Below are positions 1 through 13,700 of a stretch of 64,000 nt of DNA, one piece after another (the stretch's first letter is position 1; the number at the start of each line of letters is the position of its first letter). The translations under genes and the position numbers were made by a program. The DNA is from Luscinia megarhynchos (taxonomy: Eukaryota; Chordata; Aves; Passeriformes; Turdidae). The stretch covers positions 21,397,820-21,461,819 of the forward strand of contig CM067569.1 in the NCBI GenBank assembly GCA_034336665.1, written 5' to 3'. Under the pieces are notes generated by a model. The model had not been told where the DNA came from and did no database searches. It worked only from the letters and a program-made list of their open reading frames with translations.

Positions 1-3000
1 TACATTGAAGGAGTTTTTTGTGGATGATGTTGGTTGTTTAGCTTCATCAGTGTACAGCTTGAATGAAAAGCTGTAGTCAATACTTCCTTAGCAGCTTCCA
101 TGGAGGGTACTGACAAGTGTCCTGTTATGAAAGTAAGAGGCAATAATGTATAATCTATATAAAACCTGTTCACATGACATTCAATATAGCTATATTCTCT
201 GGGCTGGTTTGTCCAAATTACCAGTTTATATTCAGACTCTGTACTTCCTAGGTAATGCCAATATCAGTAAAAATTCAGTATACTGTGGGGTTTTTGGTTA
301 CTTTTGCTTTGCTTTGAGTGCTTCTCAAGAGTGTTAATTAGGAAGTCACTAATATAAGTATCTCAAGTGATGGAAGTGGCCCAAATATTGTGTCAAAATG
401 GACAGATTTCATTCTTCTAAACTTGTGACTACTTCAGAGACTTGAAGCTGAGCAGTGGATTCTTTGTACAGCTGTTTCTGAACTTTTCCCATGAGGGAAC
501 CTTAACTGATAAGATCTTAACACAGGTTTTGTGGTTTGACTGCTCATAATTAGGGGAAGGAAAAAGCCAACTATGATTCGAGTTTGCTATTGTGGTATAG
601 GACACAGTATAGTTCATGCTGTTTCCTGTCATGTAATAATCTCTTAGGTTCTTTTGCAGAATTTAATATATTTTTATTTAGCCTACAATAATTTGGGAAA
701 ATTAGACACATATATGGGAAATGTTGGACTTTTCATCTGCTGAAGGAGTGAAAAAATGCTTCTTTTTCAGCTGTTTCACTGGCTCCACCTTTTCCTACCC
801 ACCTACCTGCCTTCCACCATCACTTCACACAGCTTAAAAAATAGCTGATTTGAGGCTCTTACTTACATGCATGTGTTTTTTGACTGATGTAAAATTGAGC
901 GGAAAATACAGGTTTAATGTGCTGTTTATGTTTCCAGAGTCTAAAGTCAGGACTCGTCAGTCCCTTCCCATGGTTTTTTGTGCTTCAGGATCTGCATTGC
1001 TAGTACAGTAGCTCAGGTGAAACTTGAGAATAGGTCGATCTAGTGTGTTAGCTCAAGAGCTCAAGCTTTTATAGCTGGATTAAAATAATCTTTCTGTGGT
1101 CGTGACTTGTAACACTGGATTAAATTCTGACTAAGTTAAATAGATAATCCATTAGAGTAGAATCAAAAGACCAAGTGAATGCAGTGAAGACAGTTTCTTA
1201 AGAGCTTAATTTAATGCTTAATTATTCTGACTTGGGAGAAGATCCTGTCTTGGGAGGTATGATGCGGATGCTCTGTTTGAAGATGGAAAGGTTCTTACCT
1301 AGATTACAGGCAAGAGCTGTTCTGCAAATAAAGAATGATGGAATTTTGTTAATAGCACATTATTTGGAATTGAGTAGCCTCATTTATGCTGCAGAAGCAC
1401 TTCTGTAGTACTGCAGTTTTCTTCTGTTTAATGTCTGAATTTGTACCTCATTTAAGAAGATCCTGACTCTCCCCCATGGCACAGCAAGTTGAAAAGTAAC
1501 CTTTCTGTATAGATGACCTTACTTGTTATCCTCAGCTTTATCAATATGTCAACTTAGCGAATGTGTGTTCATAACTAACTTGAAATTCACATTGTGGTCA
1601 TTAATTACAGGACTCTGAAGAGTAGCCTCACTAGCTGCCCAATCCATATCTAAAGAATACATTTCTTCTGAGGTTAGTTTGTTTGAATTTTTGTCTTGGA
1701 CACAGATATTCAAATATTTTTAATGAAGTGCTACAAGCTTCCTATTTTTTGCCCAACATTCCACCATGGAGGTCACTTTTTCTCATTAGTTAGAGCATAC
1801 TGAAATTGTAATCCCATATGATTAAAGTATTGTTCTTTGGCTGTAAGGCTTTGCTGCAAGTTTGCCTTTGTAGCAGATTAATACAAATATGTTGTCATTG
1901 ATACATTGGTACACTGATAAATGATAAAATAGTTTAAATGATAAAATATTGGTCTTGAAGGAAAAAATGTGCTGTGTAGCTCAGTTGTACTGCTATGCTG
2001 TTGTATCTTGCAGCCATCCTGTAGAAGGGTGTTTGCCTTGATTTTGTTTTCTTGAATTTGGTCAGTACAGATTTTCATGTGCATGTTGCTGTAAGACTAG
2101 GGAGCTGTGAAGAAATAGAGCAACAGAGGCTTCATCCAGAAAGCAGAAGAAGCTATTGCAGAAGTAGACACATTTTTATAGACTGGTTTGCAGAACCAAA
2201 GATAGCATTAAGTTCAAGGAAGGCAACACCTCTTGTAAACATGATTTTACCAAAATATCACATTCCTCACACACTCCTCCTGTCCACAACACCAGGTGCT
2301 AAACTTTGTTATTAATTTGTTCCTTTCTGTTTTCCTTTGATTAGCTTGGGAAAACTCACACTGCTTTTTTCCCTGACTCACCAGCACCCACATGTGCAAG
2401 ATTCATAGTAACCTAAATTATTTGCATTCTTTTGTGGCTTGAAAACCTGAAGTATCTTTAATGGTGTAAAACAGGAATGCCAAATCAAAACTTAAATTGT
2501 GTACAGGTTTTGAGTTGGAATCTTCCCTGTTTCTGTCTTTTCCCCTTCCCATGGATCATATGGCTTAATTGGAAAAAATGCTCTGACAGTACACCCACAG
2601 CAGTAGGTGCCCAAGACAGCTTTCCAAATGTCATCAGTACTGGTGGGCATCTACCTGTGAGGCATCTGGAGACATTTGGCTAGTGTGTTATCCTTGATGA
2701 AATACATTTGCTCTGGAGGAAATGGCCTGAGTGCTAACAGGTTTTTCTGTCCTGGCTGTCAAGGTTTCCAAGTGACACATTGGAAGTGCAACAACTAAAA
2801 GGCAGAATTTTTTGCCTGCTAACAGAAAGCTGCTTGGTTGCTTTTTCTTGTGCTTTGAGGTTTGGTTTTTTGTTTTTCCTAGTAATACAAAGAAAAATCC
2901 TTTGAACTGTCTGAAATCCAAGCCATCATGAATATACCTGATGTGCAAACGGTATTAACAAAACCCTAAATCCACAATAAGAAGCTTTATAATGTAATTA

Positions 3001-3281
3001 ACAGGTATTATCCATTGAGTTCCAAGGAAGGTGTGGAGAAAAAAACCAACATAAAAAGAGTTTTATTTGTTTTCAAGATATAGAATAAAGGATAGAAGCG
3101 AGGGGGGGAAAATACTATCTTGCTGTGGAACTTTTCTTCCATGTGTATGTACAGCAGTACATGTTAGATTTCCTAAAAATTACTTTTCCCCTTTGCCTTT
3201 TGATCTGTAGGGCTGAACACTCCTGCACAGTACAGTTGCAGGTTGTTGAGTCCTGTCTTTTCTATTACTGTGTTTTCCTTT

Positions 3282-3309
3282 CATTAATGAATCATTAGAT
3301 TCATTAATG
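3282..3309. repeat. Perfect 28-bp palindrome (12-bp arms, 4-nt loop)
   Basis: CATTAATGAATC, loop atta, then GATTCATTAATG. The arms are perfect reverse complements. Confidence 0.92.
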
Positions 3310-6300
3310 GTCATTAAGACCATTCTTGATATGTTTGAGGGCCAGTAAGAGAAGGCTTATTGGCTTTCAGGCTTGGAGATGTTTTATGCTAAGTAAGGTA
3401 TTTTCTCTGATCTTCTTGTTCTTGGATATAATGATTTTGCAGAAATAGGTGAAAACATCTCAGGGTTTCTCATGACTATGTGAAATTAGGTACTTTACTG
3501 AATTGTCCTTTATCTTACATGTCTGCCCTACAGGTAGTTGCCATTTCAAGCTGTTGGGTTGAAGAAATTCTAGGAGCATGCCTTCCAGGTTTTGCCAGAA
3601 GGATTTAGGAGGATCTAGCTTGTTGGTCACTAGGTGAGATTTGAGTCAGCTAGGATACTTCCTCCCTCCATTGGTCCAGGGGAGTATCTGACATGCCTGG
3701 ATCTGCAGAACTGCTATCTCTGTCTCATTCACAGCTGTAATCAAAAGTAAGTGTATTAATTTCTAGTATGAGAGGTAAATTATCTTCAACTGCTTTTTAG
3801 ACTCTTAAGTAATGAGTCTAATCTATTGCAATAAAAGCTCTACCAGTCAATGAGTGTGGTACTTTAAGTAATTCTGTGGTTTAAATTTAATTACTGTACA
3901 GTGCTTTTTAAATCAAACTTTTGCTGGCTGCAGGGCAAAGCATCTTAAGCTTTGTCAAATTTAAACTGTATGTTATGTGGAATTTTTTAAAGAGTGATAA
4001 CTATGATTCTGTCATCTACAATATGTTCTGTATTTACAAGAGAAGAATTGCAGCTGTTGAAGTTGGTCAATTATATAGGAAATAATGGGAGCAACTGCAC
4101 TGGGATCCAGAAAATAATTGAGTGTGTAAATGAGAGCCAGACTCGGTAGTCTGTGACATCATACAGTGAATGCAAGGTTTTAATGATAAACTAGGTACTA
4201 ATTATGGAGCTTTTCTGTGCTACAAATGAGCTAATTTATAGACTGCCAGCACCTGAAGAAGGAAGTCTCTTAGGGCCAGAGGCTTGTGTATTATAACATA
4301 TTTATTGGTTTGATAAAAGCTGTATTGCATTATCTGTCCAATTTAACCAGGAAGTATTTTTCTTATCATTTAACTGTAAATCTCAAGAGGAGAAAACTGT
4401 AGAGTGTGATTTTATATTCTAATGACACTTAGCAGTAGCAATTCAGGAATTGATGCAAATAACAGTTTTAAACAGCTTCCAGGGAAGAGAATTTTCTTTT
4501 CTTCTCAGAAGTGATTTTTATATGCCTTGAGGTACTCTACTTTTAAACATATTAATTCACAGATGTATATACAATATGTTTTATTTGCACTACCCTCGTT
4601 TATACAGTGATTTACCAACCTCATTGTTTTGTGAAGACTGAAGGATTTTTATTTTAAAAATAGAAAAATGAGGTGCAAGATTGAGCAAGGATAGAAGAGA
4701 AACTCGGAAGACTACAGGGAATGAAAGGAACGTAAAAGAAGAAAACACTGTCTACTGTAAACTTTGTAATGGTAATGTTTGTTACTGAGAACAGCTTCCT
4801 TTCTGCAGCTGCTGTCAGCCACTTAGCAGTGTTGAGATTTCAAGCTGTATTTTCGAGTTGATTGAGCAACTTGGTACTAGCTGCAGCCAACTTCAGATAC
4901 TTGGGCCAGAAGATGTGGGGTGCTGTAACAAATGTCGTGGCACCATGTCCAACTGCAGTAAATCAATCTTTGTTACTGATGAGTTTGATGCCTTCTGAGG
5001 TCTCTACCAAGTGCAGTGTTAGTGTATTCCTCACCCATTAGGTAATTTTATGACCAATTTTTATGAGGAGTGGGAAAAACTCGGTAGTAGAACCATTCTG
5101 GTTGTTGTGGGTTCTTCTTTTAGTTGAAGGAACTTAAGGAGTGATCTTTGCACTACTATACTTGTTCAATGTTTATTTATGGAATAAGTGGTAGTCACCT
5201 GAACATCACTTGAATAACCCTGTGATGTTTGTTTTTGGAGGTGGGAAGGATTTCTAAGTACTTAAATCCCAATTCAGATCCTGGAACCACAAAAGTATAT
5301 CAGAGCCTTATGGAAAATTAAAGGCTTATGTCCTCTCTTTCTTTTGATTTAGTGCTGTAGTAATAACTAGGATTGACTAGAAAGTAATGTAACTAAATAC
5401 CCTTGGAAGGTGGTACTTTTTTGTTTTGAAGAATTGAAAAAAAATCATAAGGCCTCAGGTGGAGTGGGATTTTTGTGTCTTTTTTTAATTGCTAGGAATG
5501 ATTTTTTATTTCATGCTAGGTTATTGCCTTCTTCATTCCCACTGCAGTTTAACATGTGACTGCTACTTAAAACTCAGTTGTAGCATAGATATGGCATAAT
5601 AAGGCTGAAATTACACAGGTACATGTTTCTGTTGCTGAAGGAGTGGACATGGAGGCATGAGCTGTACGTGTGGTGATAGCAGGGGGATGGGACAGGGCCC
5701 AGTGTTGTCATGGGAAGGTCAAAATTTAATTTGAAAAGTTCTTCACCTCTTGAAATCACAAAAATATTCTGTTTTATCTGAAATGTATGTGTACTTTACT
5801 GAAATATGTGTGTGTACTACAATACTATTATTCAAGAAAATCAAAATCTCTGGAGAGATCAGCTTATTCATACCATCTATGATTTTGCTTATGTGGTTAC
5901 CTGAGAGTAAGCAGTCCATTGGCATTGAATGTGCTGTCTGTTGTGTTGCTCCAACAGAATAGAGAGGTAAATGCGTGGAAGTGATTAACATTATGCTCTT
6001 GAGTTTCTGCACACGTCTTTAAGCACATTTTTCATGTAACTGTCTCTGTTTTGCCAGATGTTCCTGTAGTGTGTTATGCTGACATGAGGGCTCCTGTGGT
6101 AATATGCAGTGACATCAAGTTCTGTCCTGAAAGAGATTGGGGTGAAGACTTCAAGTTGGAGATATGCTTAGGCTATTGAGCTGCTCAGAGTGTCCTGGCA
6201 GCTACATATGGAGCTGTGATTGCTGCCACCTTTTGCAGAGTTGCTGGATTTGAATTCATGTAGAGAGGAGTGTTGGTATAATTCTCTTAGCTAGATCTGT

Positions 6301-7664
6301 CACTTTTGTGCAGTCAGGTAACTTGGCACAGGTTTCCCCAGCACATGGATGTGGTGTCTCCCAAGGTATCTTTACACCAGCCACCTACTGCTGCTGATTT
6401 CCAAGCTAAGTAAATCTGGGAGCCACAATGCTAAACTACATCTGTGTTGAAAGTTTTAAACATAACTCTTAAAGCAGGAAGCTGTGAGGTTGTCATAATA
6501 ACCTGAGCTTCTAGACACTTTATTTTGGTGGTCTTCCAGCTATTTGTCCATGAGTGGTTCTGTGAGCAGTAAGAAAGGAGTGTCTGTGCCTGAAGAAAAT
6601 GTATGGAAAGCAAACAGATCATTAATGTTGGCTTTTGCTCAGATCAAATGCAAATGCCTTTATTATATTATGTATTAATGGTCTTGGTTTATTTGGGTTG
6701 CTTTATAAGGCACAATTGTTTTAAAGGAAATGAATCTTTTTTGACTTTGTTCAAATACGCCAAGCTTAACGAAAAGCAGTTAGAACTAGATCAGTTTAAT
6801 GAGGCCTGCTTCTATCAAATTTACTGCTTTAAACCCAACTACAAATAAAGTGAATTAAAGACCAAATTATTTCAATACAGATGTGCATTGAACCAGAGTG
6901 TTATAATGATTAATTTCCTCAAGTGTTTCATTCCCAGTAGATTTTTGTGTCAACAGCCAAAAAAAGTTTATTGACTTTGCATTAAGCATAGTTTGGTCTA
7001 GTTGATTATATTGTTCAAGTGTAAATTAGTGGGTGGTAGAAGACTGTGTTGTATTGGAATTTTATTTTGTCTTAAGCAAATTATCTCATGCCTTATTAGC
7101 AGTACTTAAAATATATAGTTCTGACTTCTCAGAGGTGTTAGGGTTTCTCCTGTTTGTTAAGTATGACCTTTTATATTCAAGCAGTTTTCTTCCTGCCCTG
7201 CCCTAGGAGTGTGCTGTTAAGACTGCAGCAGATTTGAACGTTTTGCATCAAATTTGCTAGGCTTTTTAAAATTTTATTTTACAAGTGATGTTTAAGTTCA
7301 GTTTCAGCATATGCAAATTCAGAGACCGTTTTCTATCTGGGATAAGCATGGTCTAGATGCAAAACACTTCCCATAGCTTCCCTTCCAAGTCCTGTCTTGT
7401 ACATCTGTTGCTCTAAATAGATGACTTTCATTTGTCTCTGCTTTTTATGGATTGCAGTCAGGAAACATGATTTGACTAATGTCTCCTGTCTCATACAAAG
7501 ATAATGCTAGAGGAGTATCTATTTTTTTGGTTGTGTTTTAAAGGGCTGCAGATGCCATGTGGAGTAGTTAATACTGTGTGTTTGTCATTGTCAAAGAACT
7601 TGTATCCTCAAATGCATTCTCTTCTCCCATACCCAAACATTGCCATCAAAGTATTATTAAAAAT

Positions 7665-7714
7665 GATAGGTGTTGAAGTAGATGATCCTGATAGGTGTTA
7701 AAGTAGATGATCCT
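7665..7714 (+). repeat. Two-copy tandem duplication, 25-bp unit
   Basis: Units at 7665-7689 and 7690-7714 start gataggtgtt and end gatgatcct. They differ at one base (g or a after tgtt). Confidence 0.92.
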
Positions 7715-10700
7715 GATAGACCTCTTTATATTTTAATTAAAAATTGTGCTATATAATTTTTTTAAAAAGCAATTTTCTAGTTGGGCATGACAGCCCTCCA
7801 GTTGGAAAAATAATTACTGTTGGATCAAACTTTCTGTTTTGTGTCTGTTATCAAGTTATCTATCAAAGAAAATAAGATGAACATTTAAAAAGTTCAGATC
7901 AAAGGCAGCTGATTTAGCTACACTGGAGGCTCCCATCTTTTAATTTAAAATGTATCTATGACTAACTGATTACCTCTCACATTTATAAAAAAATATTGAC
8001 ATCCTGCTAAAGTATGCAATGACCTGACTTCTAGCTGAGTTGTGTAGGTTTCACTGCAGGCACACTGAAAGCATTGATATTCCTGTAACCTTTTGAGGCA
8101 AGATATGTGCTTAGTGTATTAATGAGCTGGTTGAAGTGATGTACAGTAATTTCATCCTTGGGTAAAAACAGATGTGAAAGATTCTGTTTTAATATTTAAT
8201 CAAGCTCAAAGCCTCTGTTGGCTTGTTTAAGTTGACCTGACAACATTATACCTGGAAACACTTTGAATTAAACCCTGAGTGCTTGACCTTGTTCAAACAG
8301 TTGTAATTTAATAAGGCTGCTGTCTTTGTGGAGATAGTGCGGCTAATGGGCAAATCTTTTCTTGGCCAGGATTGCTTTTTATTGCAGTGGAAAAACTTGG
8401 TACCTTCTCTTAAAAAGATGTTAATCAGCTGAAGTAATAAAAATTAACTAAAGAGCATAAGAAGTTTTGTATGAGAGTTGCTAGTCCTAGATTATAGTTT
8501 AAAAAGGAATTCTAGAAGATATCTGCTTTATTTGAATGTCTTCAGCATTCTTTTGTTACAGGTTTCTGGCAATTGCTCTACTGCAGCTCATTTCTTGCCA
8601 GAACTTTTCTTAGGATTAGGAAGCTCTGTTTCTAGAGTGGTGTATATTGGTTTGGACTCGGTGAAGTTTGCATCAGATTAAGGGAAATGGAACTATTTAA
8701 AGGGTTTTTTTTGTTTTTTGTTGGTGTTAGTGTGGGGTTTTTTTGTTCTGCCTCTTCCCCTGCTTGTGCCTGCAACAGTATTTCTTCCGCATGTTTTTAA
8801 AAACAATGAGCCAGGGAGAGGTGGGAGGGAAACAAAAGCTTCAATGTTTGTGAATAAGTGTCATTGTATCAGCTAAAATTCTGTGAAAGGGGGTGGCAGT
8901 GTAGTGGAAGAAAGATGGTAAGCTATGAGCACCAAAGTAGGTTTCTGCATGGTATCTGGGGTCTAAATGAAGTAGGCTGTGTATTGCGACAGAGGAGCAG
9001 TTCTTATTCATTAAATGTAATCACAAAGCTGGGAATGAAATGAGAGGAAAAACATCAGGATCCATATCTCCCTAATTCCATTCAAAGACTTAATAAAATT
9101 GTTGGGTTTCCTAAAGATTGACTGGGCAGAACTGTGCTGCTGTTAAATTTTCCCATCAGATTTGACAGTTTGACTGGTTTACCAAAGTTAAACTTGTGTT
9201 TTAGTAATCCCAGAAACTCCATATTTTAAATAACAATACTAAAGTCAGAATTACTTTGGAACAATTTTTGCTATGAAATATAGCTACACTTACAGCTACA
9301 GTGTTGTAAAATATTGTCTGTTTGTTGCTAAAGAGTATTAGTATAGCTTGAAAGTACATATTAAACAAGGACTGCATCTGCTTACAAGAAAGCTTCCACA
9401 TGCTGTAGCAAATGTGCCTCACTATGCCAAACAAAACAATAATTCATTAAAATCCATTTTTCTCACTCTATCAAAATATGACTTTTATTCTCAGATTCAG
9501 TAAGGTAATTATAGTTTTAATGTAATAGAATTTCTATTGGTGTAGGTTATTATATTACAGCTTTCTTCATATTCCTAGGATGCAGTTGGTAAACATGATA
9601 CGTATGGATGCATGCATTCAACACTTCTGTTCTAGAGTCAAGCAACGGATCAGGGTAAGCTTGAAAGAATTATAAAGAATTGCGGTAATGCTGACTGATG
9701 CCCCAGAGTGGATCCAACACATGGTCATTTCTTCAGTCTTAATTTTTTTGCAAGAATATTAAAAGGAAATAACTGTTCAGAGTCCAAAACCTTGCTGAAG
9801 GTAGTTGTTGCTGTTCTTGGACTTATGTAGGTGAAGAAAGGGAAACAAAATCTAAAATAAGAGTTCTTTCACCTATTAGTTACTCATTTTGACACCTTAT
9901 CTTTAGGTATTTTAATTGTTTTTGTAGCTTGAGAGCTTGATCATGGTTTGTCAAGCTCAAGAAATGTCGAATTTGCTTCTCTGATCTGTCATCATTGTTT
10001 CGTGCCGAAGTCTGTTTCTTCTGAAGCTTGTGTTTCTACTAAAATTGTAGCTCAAGTACAGACATCAGTGACAGAAAGTGGTTGTCAGCAGTGTGTTAGG
10101 ATTAGGAACCTCTGGCAATACCTCAGCTTCATTCTGTGCTTTTGTGGATCTTCCTCAGATTCTGCTTTGGCTGAAATGTTAGCCATCAGCATTTTGGCAC
10201 TTTGTTGCATGGTTTTATCCTGGAAGACTGACATGGTGCTTTCACCTCCAGGGGACTATTGGACATATGGTTCAGGCCCTTTCCTGTGGGAGGTTGCCTT
10301 GGCTGCCTGGAGGCTTATGTAAATGATAGGGTGTCTCAGTGCAGTTCTTTAAGAGCAGGTGTCCATTTTAGGCTTATTCAGGGTAATTTAATGGTCTTGC
10401 AAGTTTCAACAGTCTAGCCTCATATGTGAAGGTGATGCCCTTTAACATAGTCATTCCTGGTTTGATTTCTTAGAATGTATTCAAAGCCACCTGATAAACA
10501 CAACTGAGGAAATTCCATTTGCTGTACATGCTAAAAATACATTTCCCAGGCCTATTGCAGTGATACCGTGGCAAGCTGGCAGGTTTTTTCTGTTGTCTCA
10601 TTTTCTTGGTAGAACCTGGGACCTTGCAGGTAACTGTCTGTTAATTGCTGCTTCAATCATGGGGACAGATGTGGCTGCTTCTTAGACCTAAGAGGTAGCA

Positions 10701-13700
10701 ACTAATTTTGCTAATAGGGCAGAGACTTCCACTCAGGCTTATTTGATTTGGATGTGATTGAACCACCACCCCATTTTTCCCATTAACAGGAAGAAAAAAA
10801 AAGGTAGTTTCAGTGTTGTGGCAGATGGACAGGTTTTGTATGGATGGAAAGTATCTAATTTCCATGCTGCTTTTAGTAGTGCTAGTTTATTCTGAAATAC
10901 ATGCATCTTGGATACACACTGCTGAATGGGTAGAGGTGCTTCAGCTGAGTCTGGTCCAATATACAGAAGTAGTAGTGGCATTGGAGTGACAATTCCACTG
11001 AGGGAAAAATGGTACATTTGGTACATTTGTTAAAGGTATCTGCTTGTTGATTTACTTTCTGCTTCCCTACATTAAAAAAAAAAAAAAAGCATTGCAGTTA
11101 CTTTGCAGCTGCAGTCAGTGTCAGTCAGATGTATTTTGCCCATCGTCCCTCAGTAAAGTTGAACTTAATGGCCAGATCACACAGTTAACTTCTACTCAAG
11201 CAAAAATGACAAGTAGGTTTTATGGAAATTGAGAGTAGCAAGTAGATGTCTTGGGAATCATTACTACTGAAAGAGGAGGGAGGACAGCTCTGTCTTTGTG
11301 TTAGTGTTTGATATTTCACATAGTGGTAGAAGTAGTAATCAGATAAAGAATTAATGTATGATACTGGATTATATGTGGCACATATTCCTTCTTGGGGATC
11401 TAGGGTAAATAGCAAGGAGAAAGAATTTTGGGGTTCTAAGTGTGAGCATGAGGGATATATTTTGAGAATTTCGAGCTGAGGGGGTAGTGAAAATAGATAA
11501 TCCAGTAGGAAGCCAATTTCACAAGATGTGTTGGGGAATGAACTATTCATAAATGCCCAAGATGCTAGGTTAAACTAATGTTTCTTAGTGTGAAACTAAG
11601 TACTTTCAAACTCTAATGGGTTTAAGGGATGTTTCATAGCTAGAATAAAGAGAAATCTTGAGTGTTTTTTTTCTACTTGTATAGCAACAGAAACAGATTT
11701 CATCATCTTGTTTAAAAGCAGGATCTACATGTTCTGTGCATTAGCTTGCCAATACAGCCAGATGTAATGAGGAACAATGCTTTCATTTCTTTGGTGTGAT
11801 GTTTCTGGCCTTTCTGACCTCTTCTCTCCCATCTTGTTCCCATTACACAAAACTGGTTTCAAACCCTACATTTTTTTCTGTTTGTGTACCTTAATGAAAG
11901 ATTCAATGCAGCTAGGAATTGCTTAAATTTGACTCCACTATCATCTTATTAAATAAAATTAAGGCCTTTTACACTTATATTTTCATGGGGGGTTTTGTTT
12001 TTGTTGCTGCAGATCGACTGAATACAAAATAGCCCAGTGAGTGGGTTTTGCTTGGTTGCACTGTTGGGCATGTATTTGTAAGAAATTAAGCTGGAATCTC
12101 TAGTATATACAACTGCCCCCATCCTCTTAGATCTTGTGTAATATAAGTACAAAACACTATTCTTGCCTCAGAAGCGTACAATGATATTTTTGATATGCAG
12201 GCTCTCCAGAAATTGTAGACTTGTAGTAAGAGTGGTATGCTTCCCGATGGTTGGGATGAAAATTTAAAAAATTTGCATATGTAGTACCAATTAGAGAAAT
12301 GCCTTTGAATTACTTTGTTGCAAGCTTCTCCATTTAATTTGCCTTCCTAAAAAATCAATGCATACGTAGGTAATTAAACCAGAAATCAGACTAGTTTAGT
12401 TTCCTCAGTAGGAGGTGCAAATAATTTTACAACCTGCTTGTCATGACTACAGCTTTATTTTCTGAAGGTGCCAGCAGTTAGCTGTGCTGATTTAGCTGTG
12501 TATTTGGTATCAATACCTCGCTCTGTGCCTGCAGAGTGATCAGTGTCACATTGAGTGCTGTGTGCTAGGATCTATCTAACATAGTTCTGTAACACCAAGC
12601 CCAGGGGGGACTAGCAGCACGAGCAGCAGCTTGCTTTTGACAGCAGAATGTCCTTGTTGCTATTGATTAGATTGTTCACTGAAGTGAAAAAACATTGATC
12701 CAGCTTTAAACTGGTAGTTATATGATAATCCTGGAGATGAATGAGTATCAAGTGGAGTATTGCTGGGAGGAGGAGGCATGGGGGGAATCCAATGCCGGTT
12801 TTCTTGTGTAACTAATAATAGGCTAATGATATAAAACAAAATAGATATTTTATTATTTAGATCTACAGTAAATGAAATGCAGCTAATAAATATGGACCAG
12901 ATTTTTCTGCACAACAGATGTAAACAGCTGTAAAATGACATAAGTCTCCTCTCTCTAATTTCCCAAATCCCTTTTCACTATTGCTCTCTAGTCTGGGCAC
13001 TGGAAGTAATGCTGGTATTTTCACTGGTGGAGGGTTGGGGCATTGCTCTTGCAATGTTCTGTTGTCTGATTGGTGGTTATGTTTGGCGCTGAGCTCCTTT
13101 GACCATGTTTTGGAGCCAAAGTCAGTTCATGTTTAAGTCCAATCTCATCCTGCTGTTACATCCAAAGCTTATTTGTATTGTGTTACTTTTTCTTTCAAAA
13201 AGTAACTTTTTTCTTCCTTTCTTGTCCTTCCTGAAATGAAGACTCTTGGATGATTGTGGGGTGGAATATTAGCTTTGAGATGGATCTCCTAGCCCTTGGT
13301 CTTCTAATGGTCTTGGTCTGCTCAGATACTACCAGGCTAACATGGATGAATGAGGTGACACTGCTGGTATTGACATTTTCTGGGATTTGAGTCTGCTTTG
13401 ACATTTGCATTCAAGTATTTTACTTTTCTATGGGTTCATCTAAGGCAGCTCCCTTAAGGAATAAGGAAGGCATATTGAATATAGAGGGAAGGGCCCTCTT
13501 CCCCAGTCATTATTAAAAATGCCACTGTGTATTGCTTAGCCAAAGTTTTGACATCAGTAGTGGAGAATGGCAGCACCTGTGTTCCTGGCTACGAGTGTTC
13601 TGGTGCCTGCTCAACCTGGGATCCAACATGACTTAGATTTGAGGGGTGACAGCATCTCCAAAGGTTGTGTTTGCAACACCAAGCTTGACACTTGACCCTG

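Noticed and set aside
9948..10322. 124-codon open frame on the plus strand
   Set aside because: No known domain, and no splice sites that would attach it to KAT6B. Low support.
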